DNA of 64,000 nucleotides from Aster yellows witches'-broom phytoplasma AYWB (GCF_000012225.1 NC_007716.1:372001-436000); one strand, 5' to 3'. Positions 53,092-62,586 are shown, counted from the first letter of the stretch. The notes: generated by a model from the letters alone, not told the origin. Translations and numbers: made by a program.

Positions 53092-53775
53092 ATGTTAAAT
53101 AATCAAAAAAATGTTTTAAGAAAAATCATTGCCGTTTCTTTCTTGTTATTTTTGGCTTTTGTTTTGGAACTTCTTTCTCGTTATACTATTAATGCAGGAA
53201 TCCCTTGCAATTATTCTTTTTTTCGAATTGAATTAATTTTTATCATTTTAATAGGTTATCTTTTTGGACCCAAATACGGATTTTGGGCTAGTTTATTTTA
53301 TCTTTTAATTCATTATGTTTTAGAATTTTATTTTATGGAAATGTTATTAAACCATACACACCAAAATCATAATCACAGTCATCATCATAAAAATGAAAAT
53401 GCAAGCAAATCCTTTATTTTCCTTTACAGATTTTTTCTTCCCTATTTTGTCTGCTCTTTTTCGGGTTTGTTTTATCGAAAAAACTTAAATCATCTCACCA
53501 AAAAAACACCTATTATAATAACTTTGGTGTTAATTAGTGTAGTTCAAATTACTTCAAGCATTTTATTTATTAATTTATTACAAGAAAACTTTACCAAAAA
53601 AACTTTTTTAAAGTGGTTCATGCAAAGCCCTTATTATTCTTGGTCGTTTAATCTTATTTATAGTTTTTCATCAGTTATTGTAAGCAATACTATTATAGGA
53701 GCTTTATTTTATTTAATTAATTTACGCCTTAAAGATAATATGGAATTTTTATATGGTTTTTCCAAGGAACATTAA
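53092..53775 (+). CDS. ECF-transporter substrate-binding (S) component, His-rich loop
   Basis: 227 residues with about six membrane segments. FRIELIFIILIGYLFGPKYG (about 45-64) is the helix 2-3 region typical of S components of ECF vitamin transporters such as FolT or ThiT. A loop at about 88-105 is very His-rich (HTHQNHNHSHHHKNE), unusual for the vitamin members and suggestive of metal contact. It would need the shared EcfA/A'/T module encoded elsewhere. Adjacent to lplA, so lipoate, folate or metal are all possible substrates; the sequence does not decide. Confidence 0.65.
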   Translation: MLNNQKNVLRKIIAVSFLLFLAFVLELLSRYTINAGIPCNYSFFRIELIFIILIGYLFGPKYGFWASLFYLLIHYVLEFYFMEMLLNHTHQNHNHSHHHKNENASKSFIFLYRFFLPYFVCSFSGLFYRKNLNHLTKKTPIIITLVLISVVQITSSILFINLLQENFTKKTFLKWFMQSPYYSWSFNLIYSFSSVIVSNTIIGALFYLINLRLKDNMEFLYGFSKEH

Positions 53776-53902
53776 ATTTTAAAAAATCTTTTTTTAAAAT
53801 CCCAACAAAATAATTTTTTTGTATAATATTTGTTTTTATTAATTTAATTACAATAATTTATAACCTTTTCTTTTATAAATTTCATCATGGAGCCTCTACT
53901 TA

Positions 53903-55156
53903 GTGTTTTTCAAATTTTTTAACAAAAACAAAATTATTATCTGCTTTATTTTTCCATTATTTTTAATTTTATTATTTTTAATTAGTCTAGAATTATCATA
54001 TTTTTGGATAGAAAAAAATCAATTAAAAAACGCTTCTTTAATAAATATGTACGAAATGTTTGCAAAATTTAAAACAAACGAAATTAAAAAAATTAATTAT
54101 ACTTATAAAAGCCAATACAGCATTTGGACCAAAGAACATTATTTAATCCAAGCAGAAAGTTTTAATAATCAAAAATATTATTGTAAAATTACAGTCTCCA
54201 ATTATGATTATTTAGTGCATGCTTTTTATTTATATAAAGATGTTTTGGTAGAAGCCAAAGAAAATATCCAATTTAATTTTTTAGAATTATATTTCAAATT
54301 TATAAGTTATTTTGTTTCTTTTATTTTTGGATGTTATATTTTAATTCATCTTAAACAAATGTTATCAAAAAAAATAAATAGATTTGATGCGAGCAATGGT
54401 TTTTCCAAAGACAAAATAACTTTTGCAGATGTAGCGGGTCTTGAAGAAGAAGAAAAAGAAATCCAAGAATTAGTTGATTTCTTAAAAGATCCTCAAAAAT
54501 ATCATAAAATGGGGTTTGCAATCCCTAAAGGAGTATTATTAGAAGGTCCTCCAGGAACAGGTAAAACATTACTTGCAAAAGCATTAGCTAATGAGGCAAA
54601 AGTCCCTTTTTATGCTGTATCTGGTTCTGAATTTGTCGAAATTTATGTAGGAGTTGGGGCTTCTAGAATAAGAGATTTATTTCAAAAAGCCAAAACTACT
54701 ACTCCTTGCATTATTTTTATTGATGAAATAGATACTTTAGGAGCTAAAAGAAAAAACAATCCTATCATAGAATCACGCGAACACGACCAATCCTTAAACC
54801 AACTTTTATTAGAGATGGATGGTTTTTTTAAACTTTCACAAATCATCATTATTGCTGCTACTAATAGAATAGATATGCTAGATCCTGCTTTGATTCGTCC
54901 GGGTAGGTTTGACCGTAAAATCAAAATTAATTTACCTAATCTAAAAGCTAGAGAAGCTATTCTAAAAGTTCATGCAAAAAATAAAAATATTTCTTTGGAT
55001 GTTGATTTTTACAAATTAGCTTTAATTACTGAAGGTGCATCAGGTGCCCAACTTGCAGCCATCCTAAATGAGGCTTTAATTTTGGCTATCAGAAATAACA
55101 AAGACCAAATTAATAAACTTTTTTTAGAACAAGCAATTAAACGAATATTAAAATAA
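53903..55156 (+). CDS. ftsH: FtsH-type AAA ATPase lacking the M41 protease domain
   Basis: 417 residues from a GTG at 53903 (MFFKFFNKNKIIICFIFPLF). Two membrane segments (about 9-33 and 133-155) bracket an extracytoplasmic domain, as in FtsH. AAA module: FADVAGLEEEEKEIQELVDF, Walker A EGPPGTGKTLLAKA near 212, Walker B IIFIDEIDTLGAKR near 272, second region of homology TNRIDMLDPALIRPGRFDRK near 322. The protein ends in the AAA lid (GASGAQLAAILNEALILAIR), about 230 residues short of FtsH, and no HEXXH follows. Well conserved otherwise, so probably a functional unfoldase or partner of a full FtsH. Convergent terminator downstream. Confidence 0.85.
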   Translation: MFFKFFNKNKIIICFIFPLFLILLFLISLELSYFWIEKNQLKNASLINMYEMFAKFKTNEIKKINYTYKSQYSIWTKEHYLIQAESFNNQKYYCKITVSNYDYLVHAFYLYKDVLVEAKENIQFNFLELYFKFISYFVSFIFGCYILIHLKQMLSKKINRFDASNGFSKDKITFADVAGLEEEEKEIQELVDFLKDPQKYHKMGFAIPKGVLLEGPPGTGKTLLAKALANEAKVPFYAVSGSEFVEIYVGVGASRIRDLFQKAKTTTPCIIFIDEIDTLGAKRKNNPIIESREHDQSLNQLLLEMDGFFKLSQIIIIAATNRIDMLDPALIRPGRFDRKIKINLPNLKAREAILKVHAKNKNISLDVDFYKLALITEGASGAQLAAILNEALILAIRNNKDQINKLFLEQAIKRILK

Positions 55157-55178
55157 TATTATAAAAACACTAAAATAT

Positions 55179-55215
55179 AAAAAAAGTTAACTGAGAAAAT
55201 AAGTTAACTTTTTTT
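55179..55215. terminator. Bidirectional terminator between convergent genes
   Basis: aaaaaaagttaac-tgagaaaataa-gttaacttttttt, a 13-bp stem with A/T flanks. Confidence 0.9.
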
Positions 55216-55222
55216 ATTTTAT

Positions 55223-56632
55223 TTATAAAATGATATTTTTTGTAGTATTAGTAGCAGCAAAAATAAAAACTTTGGTTGGTAAAATTGCACTAGAAACAAA
55301 AATTTGATTTTTAGTATCTTTAATTTCTTCTACACCATCTCCAATATTATGTTTTTCAAGTAAAAATGGCAAAAAGCGATATTCAACAAACCTAATCTTA
55401 TTTTGTTTAATTACTGTGGCAAGATTTTTATTTAGTTCTTGCAATTTTTCTTGTGAAAAAATACTCAAAGGCAAAGTAGATACTATCCCTTTTATTTGGT
55501 CTAGCAAAATTTTTTGTTTTTTTAACAATTCAATAAAATCACAAGCATCTCCTTCGATAACTGTCAAATCTGGAAATTTATTTCTCAAAACATTACATAA
55601 TTCTTTATCAAATTCCAAAGCGATAACATTTTTGACTCCAAACTTTTGTACTAAATATTTAGTAACATTACCGCTGCCCGCTCCTAATTCCAAAATTTTT
55701 TCACCTGTTTTTGAATCTAAGTCTTGTTTTTCTTCAAACACCAAATTACTTAATTGTTTAGCAATATCTTGTGATTCGGGGAAAAGAGAAGATCCCATTT
55801 GTTGAGGATGAAACACCAATTCTTTGGCATGATTCCAATCACTTGTTTCCCTAGTAATAACACAAATCAAAAATGCTCCCAACACTAAAAGTGCACTTTT
55901 ATAAAAAGGATGAATTTTTATTTTTTGCACTCCTATTAAACCCATTGCCAAAAGAAAAAAAGAGACAAAAAGTTTAAAATAAGCTAATATTAAATGGTTT
56001 TGGTAATAAGGATTAATAAAATGCGATTTCAAATCCACTTTAAAACCAAAAATAATAGAAGATAACAAAAAGTAGCAAAAAGGATGAACAAAAACTATCC
56101 ACACTTTTTTCCAATCCAAAAAAGTAATTGATCGTTTCCAAAAATAAAAACAATAAACCAAAGGAAAAAGGACATATTGCAAATAATAAGGAATAAGCTG
56201 TATTTGCCAATTTGCAGAAATAAAATACTGTCTGCGATCTTCAATAAAATCACAAAAAACCAAACTTATAATTAAAATATTTACCAAAGCAATAAAACTT
56301 AATATTTGATAAAATTTAGTATTTCTATATTTAGTTAAAGCAAGTATTGCAACTATCAAAATTAAAAAAATACTTTGTCTTGTGTAATGAAAAATATTTT
56401 TAAAATAAGCAAATAAGTCTAGATGCGTTTGCAAACAACTATCAAAAATCGCCCAAATTAAAGTTATTGAAGAAAAAAGCACTAACAATAACGAGCTTAA
56501 ATTTTTTTTAATTTTAAAAAAATAAATTGAAAAAAATGAAGAATTAAAAATTTTGTAAAAAGATGTGATTTTCACTTTTGATACCTTTACTTTTTGTTTT
56601 TTTGTGTTATTATAATTATTTTTTTGGCTCAA
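55223..56632 (-). CDS. Fusion of a multi-pass membrane domain and a PmtA-like methyltransferase
   Basis: 469 residues. The N-terminal part (about 30-260) has seven or so membrane segments, with YTRQSIFLILIVAIL and YLQYVLFPLVYCFYFWKR patterns reminiscent of the Pr6Pr membrane family. From about 285 a class I SAM methyltransferase follows: ILELGAGSGNVTKYLVQKFG (motif I), IALEFDKELCNVLRNKFPDL, VIEGDACDF, and GIVSTLPLSIFSQEKLQELN, the post-motif region seen in PmtA-type phospholipid N-methyltransferases. The role could be phospholipid (phosphatidylethanolamine) methylation at the membrane; rRNA methylation (KsgA type) is the alternative. Intact frame. The fusion is unusual. Confidence 0.65.
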   Translation of the reverse strand: MSQKNNYNNTKKQKVKVSKVKITSFYKIFNSSFFSIYFFKIKKNLSSLLLVLFSSITLIWAIFDSCLQTHLDLFAYFKNIFHYTRQSIFLILIVAILALTKYRNTKFYQILSFIALVNILIISLVFCDFIEDRRQYFISANWQIQLIPYYLQYVLFPLVYCFYFWKRSITFLDWKKVWIVFVHPFCYFLLSSIIFGFKVDLKSHFINPYYQNHLILAYFKLFVSFFLLAMGLIGVQKIKIHPFYKSALLVLGAFLICVITRETSDWNHAKELVFHPQQMGSSLFPESQDIAKQLSNLVFEEKQDLDSKTGEKILELGAGSGNVTKYLVQKFGVKNVIALEFDKELCNVLRNKFPDLTVIEGDACDFIELLKKQKILLDQIKGIVSTLPLSIFSQEKLQELNKNLATVIKQNKIRFVEYRFLPFLLEKHNIGDGVEEIKDTKNQIFVSSAILPTKVFIFAATNTTKNIIL

Positions 56633-57027
56633 AAAAGAAAAAAATTAAGTTAATAAAAAATATTAAATTAAAATTATTTTGTTATTTCAAAACAACAATT
56701 AAATTATATCATTTTTTAAAACAATCCTTTTTATAATTATAAACAATTAAAAAAAAATATTTTTAGCTTTTACAAAACCAAAATAAGTTAAAAATAAAGA
56801 AAAAATGCAAAAAAATAAAGAAAAGCCATAAAAAAATGTTAAAATTAAGTTTGATCGGTTTTCTAATTTTATATATTTTAGACATCAATTATATATTAAA
56901 AATCAAAATTAAATCAAAATATATTTTAATAAAACTAATTATTTTTTGGCATCATCAAAGACCAAATCAAAAACCAAATTAATATCAAATATCACCCCAA
57001 TTTTCCCCAATTAAAGGAGTTTTAATA
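56633..57027. other. Intergenic region upstream of alaS
   Basis: Divergent promoter region, AT-rich; no gene, T-box or riboswitch recognised. RBS aaaggag at 57014 precedes alaS. Confidence 0.5.
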
Positions 57028-59622
57028 ATGACATCTTTTGAAATTAGACAAATGTGGATCAAATTTTTTGCAAGCAAAAACCATCACATCGAAAAATCAT
57101 TTTCTTTGATACCGCGAAACGAAGATAACTTATTGTGGGTTAATGCAGGCATTACCCCTTTAAAAAAATATTTTGATGGCACACAAACGCCTTCTTTTAG
57201 ACGCATTACTAATGTGCAAAAATGCATTCGTACCAAAGACATCAAAAACGTAGGCAAAACATCACGACATCACACTTTTTTTGAAATGTTAGGCAATTTT
57301 TCTATCGGAAATTATTTTAAAAAAGAAGCTATCCATTACGCCTTTGAGTTGTTAACTTCGCCTAAATGGTTTGGTTTCCCATTAGAAAAACTCTACATCA
57401 CGTATTTTTTTCAAGACCAAGATACTTATCAATATTGGCTTGACTTAGGAGTCAACAAAAACCACCTTATTCATTTAAAAGACAATTTTTGGCAAATAGG
57501 TCCTGGTCCTTCTGGTCCTTGCACCGAGATTTTTTTTGACAGAGGCAAAACTTTTGACCCTCGCAACAAAGAACTAATTATCGAAGATTTAGAGAACGAC
57601 CGTTTTATCGAAATTTGGAATATTGTTTTTTCTCAATATAATTGTGACCCTAAATTACCTATCGAAAAATATCAAGAACTACCAAGCAAAAACATTGATA
57701 CTGGGGCTGGTTTAGAACGTTTAGCCTGTATTTTACAAAACACCAAAACCAATTTTGAAACAGACCTTTTTTTTCCTTTAATAAAAGCTTTGGAAAAAAT
57801 GACACAAATCACATACACAGGACAAGAAAGTTTTAAAATTATTGCAGATCACTTAAAAACTTTGGTTTTTGCAATCAATGACGGAGCAGTCCTCACTAAC
57901 GAAAAAAGGGGCTATGTCTTAAAAAAATTATTACGAAGAGCTGCTAACGAAGGCAAAAAACTAGGTTTAGAAAAACCTTTTTTATATAAATTGGTTCCTC
58001 CAACAGTTGCGATGATGAAAGATTTTTACAAAGAACTATGCACCAACCAAGAAATGATTGCCAAAGTTTTATTGCAACAAGAAAATATTTTTGAAAAAAC
58101 TCTCAAAACTGCGGAAAAAACTTTTTTACAACATCTCACCCAAAACACTTTATCAGGAAAAAACTTTTTCAAATTATACGACACTTACGGTATTCCCGAA
58201 AATTTAATTTTAGATTACGCTAAAAAGAAAAACATTACAACAGACTATCAAAAATTCCAAGAATTACTCCACGAACAACAAAATTTAAGCAAAAAAAACC
58301 AAACATCACAAACAAATATGAACAAACAAGAAGAAGCGTTTCTCCATTTTTTAACTCCCAGCGAATTTATAGGTTATACAAATTTTGCTTGTAAAACAAA
58401 AGTAATCAAAGTTTTTGATGAAGGAATAGTGCTTGAAAAAACACCTTTTTATGCTAATATGGGAGGACAAATAGAAGATGAAGGTTGGATTGACAACAAC
58501 AAAGTTACCAAAATAACTAAACTACCAAACGGACAAATTTTGCACGAATTTAAAGGAAACTTTTGTGAAGGTCAAGAAGTTTATGCCTGCATTGACAAAA
58601 CTAAACGCAAACAAATTTCTTATCATCACACAGCAACACATCTTTTGGAAGTAGTTTTGCAAAAACAATTAGGCAATCACATCAAAAAACAAGGTTCATC
58701 AGTAGGATTTAGCTCTTTGCGTTATGATTTTAATCATTTTGAAAAAATCACTCCCCAAACTTTATTACAAATAGAAAAAGAAGTAAACCAACTAATTCAA
58801 AAAAGAGTCCCAGTCAAAATTGAACAACTTTCAATCCAAGACGCCCAAAAAAAATACGCCACTCTTCTAGAACAAAATCAAAAAGCCAAATACAAAGACA
58901 AAGTAAGAATCGTAAATATTGATACTTTTTCAGTGGATTTATGCGGAGGAACACATGCCACAAACACTAAAGATTTAGAACATTTTACTATTTTGTCGTA
59001 CGAAAGCATTAGCTCTGGCATCTACCGCATTGAGGCAGTTTGTAATAAAAATTGCCAAGAAAGTCTCAACGCCAAATTAGCTCCTTACCAGAACGAATTG
59101 CACCAATTAACTCAAAAAGCAAAATCCTTACAAACGCAAAACCTCGATTTTGAAATTAAAAAATTCCCTCCAATAACCAAAAGTTATCAAGATATTATCA
59201 ATTATCAAAAACATATCAAAACACAACAACAAGCCTTAGTTCTTTTTGAAAAAAAAGTTTTAGAACATCATCAAAAAAAGATGATACAAGCAGAATCTAA
59301 TTTTTTACCGCCACAAATTAACAAAAAAATGATGTTAACCATTAAAGAAGAAAAACCTTTAGAAGTTATCAAATTTTTTATGAATCATATTTTTTATAAA
59401 TATCATTTAGAAGTTTTATTTTTATCTTATGTGCAACCTGAAAAAATTGTTTTTTTATGCCAAAGCAAAACTCTACATGCAGGCAATTTGATTAAAGAAG
59501 GTGTGTCCTTGGCTTGTGGTTCAGGCGGCGGAAATGCCAGTTTAGCTCAGGGTGGCACTAAAAAAACTCAAAATTTAGAAAAAATGCTTAATTTTGTAAA
59601 AAACAAATTAAAAATAAATTAA
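57028..59622 (+). CDS. alaS: Alanyl-tRNA synthetase
   Basis: 864 residues, full length. The class II core has MWIKFFASKNHHIEKSFSLI at the start, NAGITPLKKYFDG (about 37-50), RHHTFFEMLGNFSIGNYFKK (motif 2, about 86-105) and GAGLERLACIL (motif 3, about 228). The editing domain has HHTATHLLEVVLQ (zinc/HxxxH, about 533) and CGGTHATNTKD (about 638). The C-terminal C-Ala domain ends in the glycine-rich GSGGGNASLAQGGTK. It charges tRNA-Ala and clears Ser/Gly misacylation. It is followed by the ruvX neighbourhood as in Firmicutes. Confidence 0.97.
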   Translation: MTSFEIRQMWIKFFASKNHHIEKSFSLIPRNEDNLLWVNAGITPLKKYFDGTQTPSFRRITNVQKCIRTKDIKNVGKTSRHHTFFEMLGNFSIGNYFKKEAIHYAFELLTSPKWFGFPLEKLYITYFFQDQDTYQYWLDLGVNKNHLIHLKDNFWQIGPGPSGPCTEIFFDRGKTFDPRNKELIIEDLENDRFIEIWNIVFSQYNCDPKLPIEKYQELPSKNIDTGAGLERLACILQNTKTNFETDLFFPLIKALEKMTQITYTGQESFKIIADHLKTLVFAINDGAVLTNEKRGYVLKKLLRRAANEGKKLGLEKPFLYKLVPPTVAMMKDFYKELCTNQEMIAKVLLQQENIFEKTLKTAEKTFLQHLTQNTLSGKNFFKLYDTYGIPENLILDYAKKKNITTDYQKFQELLHEQQNLSKKNQTSQTNMNKQEEAFLHFLTPSEFIGYTNFACKTKVIKVFDEGIVLEKTPFYANMGGQIEDEGWIDNNKVTKITKLPNGQILHEFKGNFCEGQEVYACIDKTKRKQISYHHTATHLLEVVLQKQLGNHIKKQGSSVGFSSLRYDFNHFEKITPQTLLQIEKEVNQLIQKRVPVKIEQLSIQDAQKKYATLLEQNQKAKYKDKVRIVNIDTFSVDLCGGTHATNTKDLEHFTILSYESISSGIYRIEAVCNKNCQESLNAKLAPYQNELHQLTQKAKSLQTQNLDFEIKKFPPITKSYQDIINYQKHIKTQQQALVLFEKKVLEHHQKKMIQAESNFLPPQINKKMMLTIKEEKPLEVIKFFMNHIFYKYHLEVLFLSYVQPEKIVFLCQSKTLHAGNLIKEGVSLACGSGGGNASLAQGGTKKTQNLEKMLNFVKNKLKIN

Positions 59623-59758
59623 ACTGTTAGAAAATTTTATAATAAAAATCCTCAAAGAAAAAATTCTAAAATTATTGAAAACCCTAAAATTCCTAAAAAT
59701 TGTTAAAAGGTGTTTGAAATGACAAAAAACAACAAAATAAAAAAGGAAAAAAATTAAA

Positions 59759-59959
59759 GTGCAAAAAAAGTTAAAATTAAATATTTTTAAAACCCCAAAC
59801 CCGATATTTTTCAATTATTTTGAACAATTATTAATAAAATTATTTGCCTCAAAATACAAAAAAATTGATAAAATGAAGTTGAGTCCAAACCAAGAAGAAA
59901 AGAATAATTTTTATCATTCAAACCATTTTTTAAAAAATGAGAATGTTTTATTATGTTAA
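59759..59959 (+). CDS. Small ORF between alaS and ruvX
   Basis: 66 codons from a GTG at 59759 or 28 from the ATG at 59874 (MKLSPNQEEKNNFYHSNHFL). Its stop overlaps the ruvX start (ATGTTAA), suggesting coupling. In Firmicutes this position holds a UPF0297/IreB gene, but no IreB motif is visible. Doubtful protein. Confidence 0.3.
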   Translation: MQKKLKLNIFKTPNPIFFNYFEQLLIKLFASKYKKIDKMKLSPNQEEKNNFYHSNHFLKNENVLLC

Positions 59960-60408
59960 ACTGCCAAAATAATGCATCTTTGGGGTTGGATTTAGGTGAA
60001 AAAACTTTAGGAATTGCTTTATCACAAACAGGAATTATTGCCCAAAACCTCAAAACAATTTTTTTTGACACCCACAAATACGATCAATTGATTGCACCTT
60101 TACAAAAAATCATTTCTCAATATCAAATTAAAAAAATTATTTTGGGATACCCCAAACACATGAACAACGACATAGGAATTAAAGCCAAAATAAGTAATTA
60201 TTTTAAAAAAACGCTAGAAAACAAGTTTGGTCAAGTAAAAGTAATTTTATGGGATGAACGATTATCTACCGTACAAGCAATCCAAATATTAAAAACCAAT
60301 AACAAAAAAAAAGGCAAAATTTTACAAATGAAAGACGAAATTGCAGCATCCATCATTTTACAAAATTATCTCGATTATATTAAATTACACCCAAACAAAG
60401 AGAATTGA
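59953..60408 (+). CDS. ruvX: RuvX/YqgF-family RNase H-fold resolvase
   Basis: 151 residues, typical length. Start LGLDLGEKTLGIALSQTGII contains the first catalytic Asp (about 13), IILGYPKHMNNDIGIKA the second strand and loop, VILWDERLSTVQAIQIL the conserved DER(L/F)ST motif with its acidic residue, and KDEIAASIILQNYLD the final Asp. Putative Holliday junction resolvase or pre-16S rRNA nuclease (YqgF); the in vivo role is debated. Followed 1 base after its stop by the next gene. Confidence 0.9.
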   Translation: MLNCQNNASLGLDLGEKTLGIALSQTGIIAQNLKTIFFDTHKYDQLIAPLQKIISQYQIKKIILGYPKHMNNDIGIKAKISNYFKKTLENKFGQVKVILWDERLSTVQAIQILKTNNKKKGKILQMKDEIAASIILQNYLDYIKLHPNKEN

Positions 60409-60409
60409 A

Positions 60410-61027
60410 ATGTTTGATTTTGAAAAAGAAAAGCGCTTAAAAAAATTAAAAAAATACGCCCAAGAAAACAAAATCCCCATTATTCAAGACCAAGGATTAG
60501 CTTTGTTGCTTGATGTAATTTCACAAAACAAAATCAAAAATATTTTAGAAATCGGAACTGCCATTGGATATAGTGCTTTGGCTATGAGTTCTCTTACAAC
60601 TAAAATTGATACCTTAGAAAGAGATTTTATAAATTATAATTTAGCTAAAAACTTTTTAAAAGAAACTCCTTATCACATAAATGTCATTTGGGCAGAGGCG
60701 TTAATTTATCCTACTTGCAATTTAAAAAACTATGATTTAATTTTTATTGACGCTGCCAAAGCCCAATATCAAAAGTTATTTTACAAATATGTTCCTTTAC
60801 TCAAAAAACAAGGAATTATCATTTTTGATAACCTCAATTTAAGTTGTTTTAAAAAAGCAAAAACGACTAAAAATAATAAAGGGATTTTCAAAAAAATGCA
60901 TATTTTTCAAACTTTTTTAACAAATCACCCAGATTTTACCACCACTTTTCAAGATGTAGGCGATGGGTTAATTATTTCTTATCTCAAAAAAAATTTAGTA
61001 ATTTTGAAAAAACCACCAAAAAAATAA
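60410..61027 (+). CDS. trmR: O-methyltransferase, TrmR (YrrM)-like
   Basis: About 205 residues from the ATG at 60410 (MFDFEKEKRLKKLKKYAQEN); an in-frame ATG at 60341 lies inside ruvX and is rejected. SAM motif I ILEIGTAIGYSALAMSS near 44-60, acidic DTLERDF, metal-site-like YDLIFIDAAKAQYQKLF near 104-120, and GIIIFDNLNL. This is the caffeoyl-CoA O-methyltransferase fold. In Bacillus the yrrM gene lies near yrrK (ruvX) and greA and methylates 5-hydroxyuridine in tRNA, which fits the same order here. Confidence 0.8.
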   Translation: MFDFEKEKRLKKLKKYAQENKIPIIQDQGLALLLDVISQNKIKNILEIGTAIGYSALAMSSLTTKIDTLERDFINYNLAKNFLKETPYHINVIWAEALIYPTCNLKNYDLIFIDAAKAQYQKLFYKYVPLLKKQGIIIFDNLNLSCFKKAKTTKNNKGIFKKMHIFQTFLTNHPDFTTTFQDVGDGLIISYLKKNLVILKKPPKK

Positions 61028-61045
61028 AAAAAGAAGGTCTTTTTT

Positions 61046-61516
61046 ATGAATAATAAAATTTATGAACTTACCCAAACAGGAATAGAAAAATTAAAAAAAG
61101 AATTAACTTTTTTAAAAGAAGTTAAAAGAAAAGAAAATTTAGAAGCTTTAAAAGAAGCGCGCGAACAAGGGGATTTATCGGAAAACGCTGATTATGATGC
61201 TGCTAGAAACGAACAAGCTTTAATAGAACATCGCATTTCAGAAATCCAAAATATTTTAAAAAATGTCCGTGTAGTTAAAGTTTCCAAAGAAAGAGAAGTA
61301 AGTATTGGGAAAAAAGTATCTTTGGAGCTTTTACACACCAAACAACAACAAGAAATTGAATTAGTAAGCACCTTGGAAGCAGATCCCTTTACAAACAAAA
61401 TTTCGATTGAATCTCCTTTGGGGCAAAACATCAAAGGGCATCAAATAGGAGATATTGTTTTTGTTACCAGCGAAACTGGAAACACTTTTAGAGTCAAAAT
61501 TGTAGATGTCCAATAA
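61046..61516 (+). CDS. greA: Transcription elongation factor GreA
   Basis: 156 residues, full length. The N-terminal coiled coil carries GDLSENADYDAARNEQALIE (about 43-62) with the acidic tip residues that reach the RNA polymerase active site, and the C-terminal FKBP-like domain has IESPLGQNIKGHQIGD. It stimulates transcript cleavage in backtracked polymerase. RBS aagaaggtc. Downstream gene overlaps its end by 11 bases. Confidence 0.96.
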   Translation: MNNKIYELTQTGIEKLKKELTFLKEVKRKENLEALKEAREQGDLSENADYDAARNEQALIEHRISEIQNILKNVRVVKVSKEREVSIGKKVSLELLHTKQQQEIELVSTLEADPFTNKISIESPLGQNIKGHQIGDIVFVTSETGNTFRVKIVDVQ

Positions 61517-62075
61517 AATGACTTGTCCCAACAAACTTTTCATACCTCAACACTATTTTCCTTGTGTCTTGCAAATTCCTTTTGGCTTGTTTCAAAAAAA
61601 AGGCATTAAAGCGTTAATTTTTGATCTAGACAACACTTTAATTGAATGCAACAAAAATATTCTAGATGAGCAAATTAAAACCTTTTTAACTAATTTATCT
61701 CTTGTTTTCAAAATTGTTATTCTTTCTAACGCCTCTAAAAAACGACTCCATAAAGTTTTAAAAAAAGATTTTACTTTTATATATTTGAATTTTTTAAACA
61801 AAAAACCATCCCCTAAAGCTTTTCAAAAAGCATGCCAACTTCTCAATTTAGAGCCCATACAAATGTTGATGATAGGAGACCAACTCCAAACAGATATAAA
61901 AGGAGCTAATCAAGCAGGTTTTTGTTCTTTGTTAGTGAAACCCCTAAATCGCCTTCAAGAAAGTGCGTTTACCAAATTCAATCGTTTTTATCGTGAAAAA
62001 AAGTTTTTAACTAATCTCAAAAAACAAGATTATCACCTTTGGAAAGAAAAATTTCAAGACTTTGAAGAAAAATGA
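61506..62075 (+). CDS. yqeG: YqeG-family HAD phosphatase
   Basis: 189 residues from 61506 or 185 from the ATG at 61518. HAD motif I LIFDLDNTLIECN near 36-48, motif II VILSNASKKRL, Lys in NKKPSPKAFQKA, and motif III/IV MLMIGDQLQTDIKGANQAG near 119-137. The head KLFIPQHYFPCVLQIPF matches the YqeG pattern (P...v.si..i). YqeG/GEP4-like phosphatases include phosphatidylglycerophosphate phosphatase in eukaryotes; in bacteria the substrate is uncertain. Overlaps greA by 11 bases. Confidence 0.85.
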   Translation: MSNKMTCPNKLFIPQHYFPCVLQIPFGLFQKKGIKALIFDLDNTLIECNKNILDEQIKTFLTNLSLVFKIVILSNASKKRLHKVLKKDFTFIYLNFLNKKPSPKAFQKACQLLNLEPIQMLMIGDQLQTDIKGANQAGFCSLLVKPLNRLQESAFTKFNRFYREKKFLTNLKKQDYHLWKEKFQDFEEK

Positions 62076-62353
62076 AAATAATATATTTTTTGCACAAAAT
62101 TCGTCAAGACATTATAACAAACCTTTATTACATATTCAAATTGCAGTTTTATTTCATAATTACAACAAAAACGATACCTTAGTACAACAAAAACCCCATC
62201 TTACTCAAGTCAATATCCAAAAATACAACAAAAAAAAAACCTACCATTTTTCGCGTTCTATCTGCTGAAAAAATATTAAAAAAAGAATTCGGCATCACAA
62301 ATATCGCTATTCTTAATGCCATCAAAAAAAAACATTTTTGGAGTAATAAAAAA
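62062..62353 (+). pseudogene. Frameshifted small gene between yqeG and rsmD
   Basis: One frame runs from 62062 to 62268 (KPLLHIQIAVLFHNYNKNDT), another continues after the A10 run at 62230 as PTIFRVLSAEKILKKEFGIT NIAILNAIKKKHFWSNKK with a stop at 62353. Joining them in the A-run gives about 95 residues. Not recognised; could also be two unrelated chance frames. Confidence 0.35.
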
Positions 62354-62586
62354 TGAATTATTGCAATAAAATTATATTATTAAATGATAAATTAGAGCCT
62401 AAACGAAATTTTTTTCAAATAAAATATTTTCAAAAGCTAACTTACCTTAATCTTAATCAAGCTGTCTATAAACTTCTCAAAAGTAATTTTAATTATTTGA
62501 GTCAAAAAGGGTGCCCTTTAACTTTTAATTATCAAGAAATTTTATCCTCTTTAAAAAACTCCATCAAAAGAAAAATAGTTTCATGA
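62353..62586 (+). CDS. Hypothetical protein overlapping rsmD
   Basis: 77 residues: MNYCNKIILLNDKLEPKRNF, LTYLNLNQAVYKLLKSNFNY, then PLTFNYQEILSSLKNSIKRK. Soluble, basic, helical. Overlaps the rsmD start by ATGA, so probably translated with it. No family recognised. Confidence 0.5.
   Translation: MNYCNKIILLNDKLEPKRNFFQIKYFQKLTYLNLNQAVYKLLKSNFNYLSQKGCPLTFNYQEILSSLKNSIKRKIVS

Noticed and set aside
59759-59959. IreB (UPF0297) gene between alaS and ruvX
   Set aside because: Position fits, but none of the IreB sequence pattern is present; only a weak small frame remains.
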